Below, in pieces: positions 1-5,509 of a stretch of 13,959 nucleotides of DNA. The DNA is taken from the NCBI GenBank assembly GCA_023397905.1, contig JAEWSZ010000092.1:1-13959 (forward strand). The letters run 5' to 3'. A program made the translations under genes and the position numbers. The notes under the pieces were generated by a model, which made no database searches, was not told the origin of the DNA, and saw only the letters and a program-made list of their open reading frames with translations. The number at the start of each line of letters is the position of its first letter. Positions within the stretch are counted from its first letter, which is position 1. This DNA is from Bacillota bacterium (GTDB lineage Bacteria; Bacillota; Clostridia; Acetivibrionales; DSM-1351).

Positions 1-393
1 GGAAAATGTAGCATACACCCTGCAAAGCCACGAACATGCCGCCTTTATCCCCTAAGCGCAGGGCCGGGAGAAAAAGCGGATGATTTTCAGTTCTTTATTG
101 TCTCTCAGAAACAGCATCATTTCACTGGCCCAAAGATTCGCGCCGGCGATTGGATGAATGAAAACTTCAACCAAGAAGACAGAGAATTTACCTCGATGGA
201 ATACAGGCTCGCAAATGAATTAGGTAAGCTCCTGCGAAAATTAAAGGACAAAGGTACGAATGAAAGGCAGGTACTCTTCCCTCTCCTTCTCTACAAATAT
301 TATGAGTTTGATACAGACGAGCCCTTTCTGCCTCAATACCATAGGAATATAGAACAATTAAAACAGGCACTGGCTACATTAGCGCGTGAATAA
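1..393 (+). CDS. YkgJ-family cysteine-cluster protein, 5' end outside the window (partial)
   Basis: The reading frame is open from base 1 to the TAA at 391-393. Before the first ATG (154) it already reads GKCSIHPAKPRTCRLYP, which is the second half of the YkgJ/UPF0153 cysteine cluster (C-x2-H-x2-KP-x2-C-x2-YP). The gene therefore starts left of the window, and the ATG at 154 is internal. Proteins of this family bind zinc or an iron-sulfur centre; their role is largely unknown. After the cluster comes a charged helical tail ending in a block with FLPQY. The YkgJ protein at 10428-11255 has the same tail layout (FLPQYIQNAEKL against FLPQYHRNIEQL), so the two are paralogues. A terminator follows at 512. 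Family assignment is good; function is unknown. Confidence 0.8.
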   Translation, partial: GKCSIHPAKPRTCRLYPLSAGPGEKADDFQFFIVSQKQHHFTGPKIRAGDWMNENFNQEDREFTSMEYRLANELGKLLRKLKDKGTNERQVLFPLLLYKYYEFDTDEPFLPQYHRNIEQLKQALATLARE

Positions 394-511
394 ATGTACG
401 TAGATTATTTATTGTGTTTTTGACTTATGCTTGAATTTTAACACACTCATAGCAGGCGATGCTGCAAATAACAACGGCCAGGACTGGAGCAGATTTTCAA
501 ACGTAACTTGT

Positions 512-551
512 AAATACCTTTCGGAAATCACTTCCGGGAGGTATTTTTCTT
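512..551 (+). terminator. Intrinsic terminator after the partial YkgJ gene
   Basis: A 15-bp stem (512-526 with 532-546) closes on a 5-nt loop (ATCAC). All pairs are Watson-Crick except two G-U pairs. The 3' arm runs directly into TTCTT. There is no gene between 394 and 632, and this stem isolates the YkgJ gene from the toxin-antitoxin-like island. Confidence 0.75.
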
Positions 552-569
552 GATTTCTTATCTAGAATT

Positions 570-614
570 TGTCATTATATATGTATGACATTTTGATTTA
601 TATCATATGATAAT
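570..614 (+). promoter_or_regulatory. Promoter with two palindromic operator candidates for the AbiEi-like gene
   Basis: A -35-like ATGACA (585-590) and a -10-like GATAAT (609-614) are 18 bp apart. Two palindromes sharing the half-site TCAT/ATGA overlap them: TGTCAT (570-575) with ATGACA (585-590) around a 9-bp spacer, and the perfect 12-mer TATCATATGATA (601-612). AbiEi-type antitoxins are known to autorepress by binding inverted repeats upstream of their own genes, so these are reasonable operators. The promoter elements each have one mismatch to consensus. The assignment is from sequence only. Confidence 0.55.
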
Positions 615-632
615 TACAAAGCGGTGATCATA

Positions 633-1295
633 ATGAAAAAAATTGGCTATGCACAATATATAATGGATAATATCTTAAATGTTCCTTTTAGTGTTCCCAT
701 TTATACAAAAGATATCGCTCTTGGACTTGCAAAGCAATTTGATATTGAACTAGATAAAGCAAAGACTCTTGTAAATGCGAATTTAAAGCGCCTGGCAGAT
801 AATAACGTGCTGGAACACTATCAGAAAGGAATTTATTACAAAGCGCAGGAAACGCCTTTCGGCAAAACAAAACTGAATCCTGCTTATATAACGCGGGATA
901 TGTACCTGATTAAGAATGGTGATATTATCGGATATGAAACCGGGCCTTCTCTCTACAATAAAATGGGGTTAACTACGCAACTGCCCAAGTACAGGACCTA
1001 TGCTACTAATGTTTTCAAACATAACGGCAGCCGTGTTGATGAAAAACTGGGAGTAATACTACGCCGCCCTCCCACTGAAGTGACAGACATAAACTATCGG
1101 TATCTGCAATTACTCGATGCCATTGAGAATAAAGAAAAGCTGCCAGCGGATGCTTTGGATCCGGACCAACTCATTCTGGAGTACATCCATCGTTATGAAT
1201 TGGATTTCTTAAAGCTGGCAGGATACGCAAGCCGATATTACCGAAGGGAGGTACTGCTGCGGCTCGGCGAGCTTGCTGCGGGAGTATTGCAATGA
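633..1295 (+). CDS. AbiEi/DUF6088-like transcriptional regulator, type IV antitoxin-like
   Basis: A 220-residue protein with an N-terminal winged-helix-like part (about residues 1-75, including VPIYTKDIALGLAKQF). A central segment carries PFGKTKLNPAYI and IIGYETGPSLYNKMGLTTQ, which I recognise as the DUF6088/AbiEi-antitoxin signature. A helical C-terminal part follows. Members of the family repress their own operon and neutralise an AbiEii nucleotidyltransferase toxin. I chose ATG 633 over the GTG at 624 because GGTGATC (623-629) pairs with the 16S 3' end at good spacing for 633. The stop overlaps a downstream ATG as ATGA. No AbiEii gene follows; the next full gene is a PIN toxin. The family call is fairly safe; the partner is uncertain. 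Confidence 0.75.
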   Translation: MKKIGYAQYIMDNILNVPFSVPIYTKDIALGLAKQFDIELDKAKTLVNANLKRLADNNVLEHYQKGIYYKAQETPFGKTKLNPAYITRDMYLIKNGDIIGYETGPSLYNKMGLTTQLPKYRTYATNVFKHNGSRVDEKLGVILRRPPTEVTDINYRYLQLLDAIENKEKLPADALDPDQLILEYIHRYELDFLKLAGYASRYYRREVLLRLGELAAGVLQ

Positions 1296-1366
1296 GATTA
1301 GATTCTTTTCCGTTGTGTTCTGGCGGCATTCGGAGTATAATAATCTTGAAGGAGCACATATTATGA
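1292..1366 (+). other. 24-codon linker ORF overlapping both neighbours
   Basis: An ATG at 1292 overlaps the TGA of the AbiEi-like gene (ATGA), and its own TGA (1364-1366) overlaps the ATG of the PIN gene (again ATGA). It would encode MRLDSFPLCSGGIRSIIILK plus four residues. It has no clear ribosome binding site, though the end of the upstream gene could allow coupling. It may be chance, a coupling device, or the remaining start of a lost toxin gene. I cannot tell which. Confidence 0.2.
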
Positions 1367-1809
1367 AAATATATCTTGATAACTGTTGTCTTAATCGTCC
1401 ATTTGATGATTTAGATGACGATGCGGTACGGATGGAAGCAGAAGCGGTGATTGCGATTATCGACAGATGCGAAAACGGCGAATGGGAGTTTTTCTCCAGT
1501 GATGTCCTGTTTGATGAAATCGACAACATGCCTAACTTTGACAGGAAGCAAAAAGTCCTTATGTTGTATCACTCAGCAAAGGGACACATCAACTTGACTA
1601 CTGAAATCATTACAAGAGCTAAAAAACTGGAACACTATAATATAAAAGCCTATGATGCGCTCCATTTGGCAAGCGCGGAAGCTGGTAACGTTGAACTTTT
1701 TCTAACGACAGATCGTAAGCTGATTAACGCTGCGAGTCGGTCGGACATAACCATAAAAGTAAAAAATCCTTTGATATGGCTAACGGAGGTGCTATATGAT
1801 GAGCAATAA
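1363..1809 (+). CDS. PIN-domain ribonuclease, VapC-like toxin
   Basis: A 148-residue single-domain PIN protein. The acidic metal-binding residues expected for the fold are visible: D6 in IYLDNC, E52 in LFDEI, D98 in AYDALHLASAE and D117 in TTDRK. The A-x-D-A-hhHhAsA block and the late TTD are typical of this superfamily, whose members are Mg2+-dependent endoribonucleases and often toxins. I chose ATG 1363 because GAAGGAG (1348-1354) lies 8 nt upstream and the protein then starts directly at strand 1 of the fold; the longer frame from 1273 adds 30 residues with no domain sense. It overlaps the next small gene by 11-14 nt, the usual arrangement of a toxin-antitoxin pair. The RNA target is unknown. 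Confidence 0.85.
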   Translation: MKIYLDNCCLNRPFDDLDDDAVRMEAEAVIAIIDRCENGEWEFFSSDVLFDEIDNMPNFDRKQKVLMLYHSAKGHINLTTEIITRAKKLEHYNIKAYDALHLASAEAGNVELFLTTDRKLINAASRSDITIKVKNPLIWLTEVLYDEQ

Positions 1810-1996
1810 CTTAAACACTATTCGGGAACAAGGGTTCCGTGTACTGGTAGCTGGATTGGGAACAGCAGGCGCAGTGAACTTCATGCGGCAGTTTGAAAGT
1901 GGAAGCGGCAACTATACCGCCGAGCGTGAAAAGCTGTTTAACGGTGTAACGATTGATGAAATCGCAGCCCGTATCCAGAGTCGTCAGAAAAAATAA
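1796..1996 (+). CDS. Small protein paired with the PIN gene, probable antitoxin
   Basis: A 66-residue protein (65 if it starts at ATG 1799). GGAGGT at 1785-1790 is 5 nt from ATG 1796 and 8 nt from ATG 1799, so the second start is at least as likely. The N-terminal half has a hydrophobic stretch (FRVLVAGLGTAGAVNFMRQF); the C-terminal half is charged and helical (VTIDEIAARIQSRQKK). I recognise no named domain, and there is no clear ribbon-helix-helix or AbrB motif. Its overlap with the PIN gene and position before a terminator suggest it is the partner that binds the toxin. The order toxin then antitoxin is the reverse of most vapBC pairs. A membrane role for the hydrophobic stretch is possible but less likely. 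Confidence 0.6.
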   Translation: MMSNNLNTIREQGFRVLVAGLGTAGAVNFMRQFESGSGNYTAEREKLFNGVTIDEIAARIQSRQKK

Positions 1997-2008
1997 GTAT
2001 AAAACTCA

Positions 2009-2066
2009 AGGGCGCGATAACCGGAAAGGGTCATCGCGCCCTGCTAATATATATAATTCTTTTTTT
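2009..2066 (+). terminator. Stem-loop closing the toxin-antitoxin-like island
   Basis: A perfect 10-bp GC-rich stem, AGGGCGCGAT (2009-2018) with ATCGCGCCCT (2033-2042), sits 13 nt after the stop of the small gene. The T-tract (2060-2066) starts 17 nt after the stem, farther than in a standard intrinsic terminator. It may therefore act mainly as a 3'-end-stabilising structure, backed up by the terminator at 2081. Confidence 0.55.
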
Positions 2067-2080
2067 CACGATAGTTAATC

Positions 2081-2120
2081 AAAAAAGTCCCCTTTCACAT
2101 TGAGCTAAGGGGACTTTTTT
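2081..2120. terminator. Strong bidirectional intrinsic terminator
   Basis: A perfect 14-bp stem: A6-GTCCCCTT (2081-2094) pairs with AAGGGGAC-T6 (2107-2120) around a 12-nt loop. The T-run continues to 2121 on the plus strand, and the A-run on the 5' side gives a T-run on the minus strand. It can end transcripts from both sides, including the possible minus-strand remnant that stops at 2130. Confidence 0.85.
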
Positions 2121-2129
2121 TGTTTTCCT

Positions 2130-2207
2130 TTATTCGCCATACAGTGCATGGCTTTCGTAATACTCTTGTTCCGAATTATATTGGTAAGGCTCTCTCCTAC
2201 TCCTGTT
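2130..2207 (-). pseudogene. Possible 3' remnant of a minus-strand gene
   Basis: Read on the minus strand, 25 codons end in a TAA (2130-2132) with the sequence EPYQYNSEQEYYESHALYGE before the stop. This Tyr/Glu-rich, protein-like tail lies 9 nt before the minus-strand side of the terminator at 2081-2120, as a real gene end would. Upstream an in-frame stop (2208-2210) breaks it, and I see no start. I cannot name the parent protein. The rest of the 2121-2318 gap holds nothing else I can support. A chance frame is a real alternative. Confidence 0.25.
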
Positions 2208-2318
2208 TTATTCCGGATATTTTAAGGCATTTGCTTAGACAGCTAAAGACAGACTCCTGGTGCAAAAAACGCAGTTATGCATATATTTGATATATAAAAA
2301 TCCAATGGAGAAATTTGA

Positions 2319-4052
2319 ATGACAGATTTCTTTAATATTAATCCGGAAGATTTATTAGAAAGTGAATTACCCCTGGAGGATTTTATCGAGCTTCCTACAA
2401 CGGTCGCATTTCAAATTCTATATACAGATCAAGCAAGAAGATTCATTGAAGAAACCCCTTTTATTCGTTTAGGGACCATATTATCATACACTTTTGCCGT
2501 TGTATATGTATCCGAATTTCACTTTTTGGATGCAGTCCGTGGACTAGGAGAAAACCTTTTAGATATTCATCCTGTAGGTTACACCCTTTTAGATCAGAGG
2601 GTTTTAGAAGCAACCGGTGCTTTACGCATCCACCGGCTTCCTGGATTAAATTTAAGAGGACAGGGGGTTCTTCTGGGTTTTGTGGATACGGGCATTGATT
2701 ATACCAGACCAGAATTTCAATATGATGACGGAAATTCTAAAATTTCATTTATATGGGATCAAACCATAAGAGGAAACTCTCCTCCCAACATGCGGTTGGG
2801 GTCAGTATTTACTCAGGAAAATATTAATGAGGCCCTGCACTCGGAAAACCCATACAATATAGTGCCTCATCAGGATTATGTTGGCCATGGCACTTTTCTG
2901 GCATCAGTCGCTGCTGCTAGGGAGGATAATGCCTTCTCTGGTATTGCCCCGGATGCAGAAATCATTGCTGTCAAGCTTAAGAGAGCCAGCCGTTATACGC
3001 TGAGTACAACCTGTACACCGGAAGAAAATATAGACTATATTTTTGATGCAGCCAACGTTATGCTGGGAATACAGTTCATAATTGACAGAGCAAATGAAAT
3101 GCACCGTCCCGTTGCTATATGTATAGCCTTAGGCACTAATTTTGGGGGCCACGACGGCTTTACCTTACCAGAAGGATATATGACACTTGTATCCAGCATG
3201 GCTGGAGTGGTTATTTGCACTGCGGCAGGTAACGAAAGCAATGCCCGCCATCATACCGATGGTATCCTAATGAACACAGGCGATACCCAAACGATAGAGA
3301 TTAATGTCAGGGAAAGAGTAAGATGCTTTTCTACCTATATTTGGAGTGAACCCTGGGATCGAATTTCCGTTTCAATATTATCTCCTATGGGTGAGACAAT
3401 ACGTAATATTCCTTATACACCAGATTCCCTTTTTTCAAGAACTCTCATTTTTGAAAGATCAGTGGTCAGAGTAGCATATTTTCAGTCAGTTAGTCGAGCG
3501 GCTCTTATCACTGTAATTGATCCTACTCCTGGAATCTGGCGGATTACGCTGCATGGAGATATCATATTGAATGGCAAGTATCATGCCTGGTTACCTATTA
3601 CAGACATGATCAGTCCTGATGTGGATTTTAATTTTCCCACTCCTCAATATACCATTGTTGTACCTGCCACTGCTATGGGTACGATTACTTGCGGTGCTTA
3701 TAATCCCAGTACTAACAGCCTTTATGTTGCTTCTTCCTGGGGTCCTACCAGGCAGCCTATGATGTCTCCTGACTTTGTAGCGCCAGGTGTTGATATACAG
3801 GGTATTTATCCTAGTGGTGTTGGTTCCATGAGTGGAACCAGCGTCTCCGCTTCTATCACGGCAGCATTAAGTGCAATTTTATTACAATGGGGCGTTGTGG
3901 AAGGAAATGAACCGAACATGAACAGTGCACGGGTGCGATCTCTTTTGATCACAGGTAGCGAACGGGACAGGAATATGGAATACCCCAACGTAAGTTGGGG
4001 TTACGGCAAAGTTAATGTATTTAATGCCCTTGATACCTTGCGCAATAGATAG
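2319..4052 (+). CDS. Csp-like subtilisin (S8) serine protease
   Basis: A 577-residue S8 protease with all catalytic residues present: D123 in FVDTGID, H190 in GHGT, oxyanion N305 in AAGNES and S508 in SGTS. Residues 1-100 form an N-terminal prodomain-like region, with no signal peptide. About 130 residues (roughly 317-445), rich in beta strands, are inserted between the oxyanion Asn and the catalytic Ser. That insert matches the jelly-roll domain of the clostridial Csp germination proteases, and the total length is close to theirs (about 550-590). Csp proteases activate the cortex lytic enzyme SleC during spore germination, but Clostridia often carry several homologues of unknown role. GGAG (2307-2310) is 8 nt from ATG 2319. 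It is monocistronic here; no SleC-like gene is adjacent. Family certain; germination role inferred. Confidence 0.9.
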   Translation: MTDFFNINPEDLLESELPLEDFIELPTTVAFQILYTDQARRFIEETPFIRLGTILSYTFAVVYVSEFHFLDAVRGLGENLLDIHPVGYTLLDQRVLEATGALRIHRLPGLNLRGQGVLLGFVDTGIDYTRPEFQYDDGNSKISFIWDQTIRGNSPPNMRLGSVFTQENINEALHSENPYNIVPHQDYVGHGTFLASVAAAREDNAFSGIAPDAEIIAVKLKRASRYTLSTTCTPEENIDYIFDAANVMLGIQFIIDRANEMHRPVAICIALGTNFGGHDGFTLPEGYMTLVSSMAGVVICTAAGNESNARHHTDGILMNTGDTQTIEINVRERVRCFSTYIWSEPWDRISVSILSPMGETIRNIPYTPDSLFSRTLIFERSVVRVAYFQSVSRAALITVIDPTPGIWRITLHGDIILNGKYHAWLPITDMISPDVDFNFPTPQYTIVVPATAMGTITCGAYNPSTNSLYVASSWGPTRQPMMSPDFVAPGVDIQGIYPSGVGSMSGTSVSASITAALSAILLQWGVVEGNEPNMNSARVRSLLITGSERDRNMEYPNVSWGYGKVNVFNALDTLRNR

Positions 4053-4183
4053 AGGGTTAAGTCAACGCTTTTCTATGTGAAAAAGACATCCTCGGACTTG
4101 GTATGCCCTCCCACTTATGGCTGTGAAAGATAAGGGTCATCACCAAACGATACCGCAATCGGGCTTGACTTTCATTTTTATAT
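4053..4183. other. Non-coding stretch between the protease gene and the accessory-operon promoter
   Basis: About 130 bases without a convincing gene or a clear terminator for the protease. On the minus strand a 27-codon frame (4140 down to 4057, MTLIFHSHKWEGIPSPRMSF and on) has no ribosome binding site. On the plus strand an 18-codon GTG frame (4077-4133) likewise has none. The minus frame reads like protein and could be a remnant at an insertion boundary. I cannot support more. Confidence 0.3.
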
Positions 4184-4236
4184 TCACTATATATAGTATA
4201 TATCATATTGACAAACACAATATATAGTGATATACT
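4184..4236 (+). promoter_or_regulatory. Strong sigma-A promoter overlaid with inverted-repeat operators
   Basis: TTGACA (4208-4213) is a perfect -35 and TATACT (4231-4236) is a 5-of-6 -10, with 17 bp between them. TCACTATATAT (4184-4194) upstream of the -35 is repeated in inverted form as ATATATAGTGA (4220-4230), which fills the spacer up to the -10. The left copy also contains the 12-bp perfect palindrome ACTATATATAGT (4186-4197). A dimeric repressor bound at both sites would block or loop the promoter. The repressor gene is not in the window. The promoter should drive the genes from 4614 on. Confidence 0.75.
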
Positions 4237-4318
4237 TCATTATGTAATTGATATTTGTGCGTTTACCCTTCGGGGTTTGTGAAATCATCACATTGCACAT
4301 GTTGTTAAGTTTGTATAC

Positions 4319-4381
4319 AAGTGCCAGTAATATAACTGCGCCCTTTTCGATAAGGGTCCGGTTGATTACTGGCACTTTTTT
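4319..4381 (+). terminator. Leader terminator (candidate attenuator) ahead of the accessory operon
   Basis: AAGTGCCAGTAAT (4319-4331) pairs perfectly with ATTACTGGCACTT (4365-4377). Inside it AACTG (4334-4338) pairs with CGGTT (4359-4363), and CCCTT (4341-4345) pairs with AAGGG (4352-4356). A run of T (4376-4381) follows. This long rod with a T-tract is a classic intrinsic terminator. It lies about 140 nt after the promoter and 230 nt before the first large gene, so most transcripts should stop here unless something relieves it. It could equally be the 3' end of a free small RNA of about 140 nt. Upstream leader pieces include an ACCC-TTCG-GGGT hairpin (4265-4276). Confidence 0.75.
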
Positions 4382-4420
4382 ATTTATAGATATTTTAGCC
4401 GTTTGGCAGAAAGGAGTGTT

Positions 4421-4489
4421 ATGTCACTATCATTCACCATGGAGCGTACTATTATCTATTTTGAACCAATTATTAGGCCCACAGGATAA
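4421..4489 (+). CDS. 22-codon micro-ORF in the leader, candidate leader peptide
   Basis: ATG 4421 follows AAAGGAG (4410-4416) at 4-5 nt and opens a frame of 22 codons (MSLSFTMERTIIYFEPIIRP and two more) ending in TAA at 4487-4489. It sits after the leader terminator and before the hairpin at 4554. I recognise no family. The good ribosome binding site is the main support; translation could affect folding downstream. Chance cannot be excluded for so short a frame. Confidence 0.35.
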   Translation: MSLSFTMERTIIYFEPIIRPTG

Positions 4490-4553
4490 TCAGCCATGTC
4501 CAGTATGCTCTGGTATAGAAAAATAGGATGGACAATCAAAGAGAACATCAAGG

Positions 4554-4588
4554 ATTCCGCAGGAGAGCTTACCGCTCTTCTGCGGAAT
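4554..4588 (+). promoter_or_regulatory. 15-bp RNA hairpin just upstream of the first operon gene
   Basis: ATTCCGCAG (4554-4562) pairs with CTGCGGAAT (4580-4588), and the stem continues inward for six more pairs (one G-U) to a TTACC loop (4569-4573). No T-tract follows. The stem ends 12 nt before the GGAG of the gene at 4614. It could protect the 5' end after processing, slow initiation, or be one of two alternative leader structures. Confidence 0.55.
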
Positions 4589-4613
4589 TCTCTATTGAAA
4601 GGAGAATTAGATT

Positions 4614-5174
4614 ATGGTTACATTCAGTACCCCAAGACTTCTCGAAAAGGGCATTGCTACAGTCCATATGGATCTTGAACTTGATACTTCTAAGATCAGC
4701 AGTTTGGTGAAGGATACCCTTGAGAGGCATCAGTTCGGCCCGAAAGATGCTCAGCCGTTTATTGTCACTCTCAATGCTTATGACTTAAGCAACAAATGGA
4801 TAGCCGTCTTGGGAACCGCCGAAGGTGTACATCATAAAACCCCTCTGTCCCTGGTCTTAGACGAAACATACGGGAACTGCCGGCAACCCCTCTATCTTAA
4901 TATGCTGTTCGTAGAAAGAGAATACGAAAAATGCGGTATTGCATCAAGCGTATTGGAACACATGCCAGAATTGATTAACGGTGAAATGGGTGCTTCCATT
5001 GATGCGATTATACTTGCGCCGGTTCCCCAGTACCGAAATGCGGAAGGAAGGATTGTTCAACTGCCTTTTGGGATGGAGTTTCTTATTAAATATAAGGAAT
5101 TGGTTCATTTTTATTCCAATCGCAAATTTACCTTTTGTGATTCTATCGGTTACATGGGAAGATGGATCGCTTAG
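4614..5174 (+). CDS. Divergent GNAT-type acetyltransferase-like protein
   Basis: A 186-residue protein. Residues 93-117 (LYLNMLFVEREYEKCGIASS and on) look like GNAT motif A, the acetyl-CoA pyrophosphate loop, with E-x-x-G-x-A where most members have Q/R-x-x-G-x-G/A. HFYSNRKFTF (165-174) resembles motif B, where a Tyr before a G/KF turn is common. The N-terminal 60 residues are not recognisable. GGAG (4601-4604) lies 9 nt before ATG 4614. It is the first large gene after the regulated leader. The substrate is unknown. The family call is moderate, because motif A is degenerate and no trained model was applied. Confidence 0.5.
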   Translation: MVTFSTPRLLEKGIATVHMDLELDTSKISSLVKDTLERHQFGPKDAQPFIVTLNAYDLSNKWIAVLGTAEGVHHKTPLSLVLDETYGNCRQPLYLNMLFVEREYEKCGIASSVLEHMPELINGEMGASIDAIILAPVPQYRNAEGRIVQLPFGMEFLIKYKELVHFYSNRKFTFCDSIGYMGRWIA

Positions 5175-5200
5175 TCAAACAATGGAAAAGGAGAACGGAT

Positions 5201-5509
5201 ATGGTTGACAAGCATAAATTGGAGGACATGCTGCTTTGGGCTGTTAGTACGGGTGACCTTTATACCGAAGTGTTCTTCCCTATTCAAAGAAACCTTTATA
5301 ACAAGTACGTCCAGAACGAGTATGACAACGGGCAGGCAGTAAAAGCTTTCCAGCATATTATTCAAAAAATCATATTAAAGCACAATGCTGAGATGCTTGA
5401 CCAATACAGGTTATCGCGGGAAGAAAGGCTGGTTCTGGCAGAAGACCTCTGTGATCACTTTACAAGGGATTTTTGCCTGCATCCGACAGGAGGGCTTTTC
5501 GATGCCTGA
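5201..5509 (+). CDS. Small helical protein of unknown function
   Basis: A 102-residue, charged, mostly helical protein, with LLWAVSTGDLYTEVFFPIQR near the start and LSREERLVLAEDLCDHF near the end. I chose ATG 5201 because AAGGAG (5188-5193) is 7 nt upstream; the ATG at 5162 would overlap the preceding gene and lacks a site. It overlaps the methyltransferase gene by 8 nt, so the two are probably translationally coupled. Proteins of this general look occur in clostridial element and phage operons, but I cannot name a domain. There are no membrane segments or metal motifs. Confidence 0.7.
   Translation: MVDKHKLEDMLLWAVSTGDLYTEVFFPIQRNLYNKYVQNEYDNGQAVKAFQHIIQKIILKHNAEMLDQYRLSREERLVLAEDLCDHFTRDFCLHPTGGLFDA

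Noticed and set aside
404..553. Plus-strand frame reading AGDAANNNGQDWSRFSN after the partial YkgJ gene
   Set aside because: It looks protein-like, but has no start signal and overlaps the terminator stem at 512-546; too weak to call even as a remnant.
1209..1529. Minus-strand 106-codon frame
   Set aside because: It lies antisense to the AbiEi-like and PIN genes, which have domain support, and has Ser/Arg-rich shadow composition.
4248..4526. 92-codon TTG-start frame over the leader
   Set aside because: It runs through the terminator stem and the micro-ORF, has no ribosome binding site, and its hydrophobic content follows from the T-rich leader.
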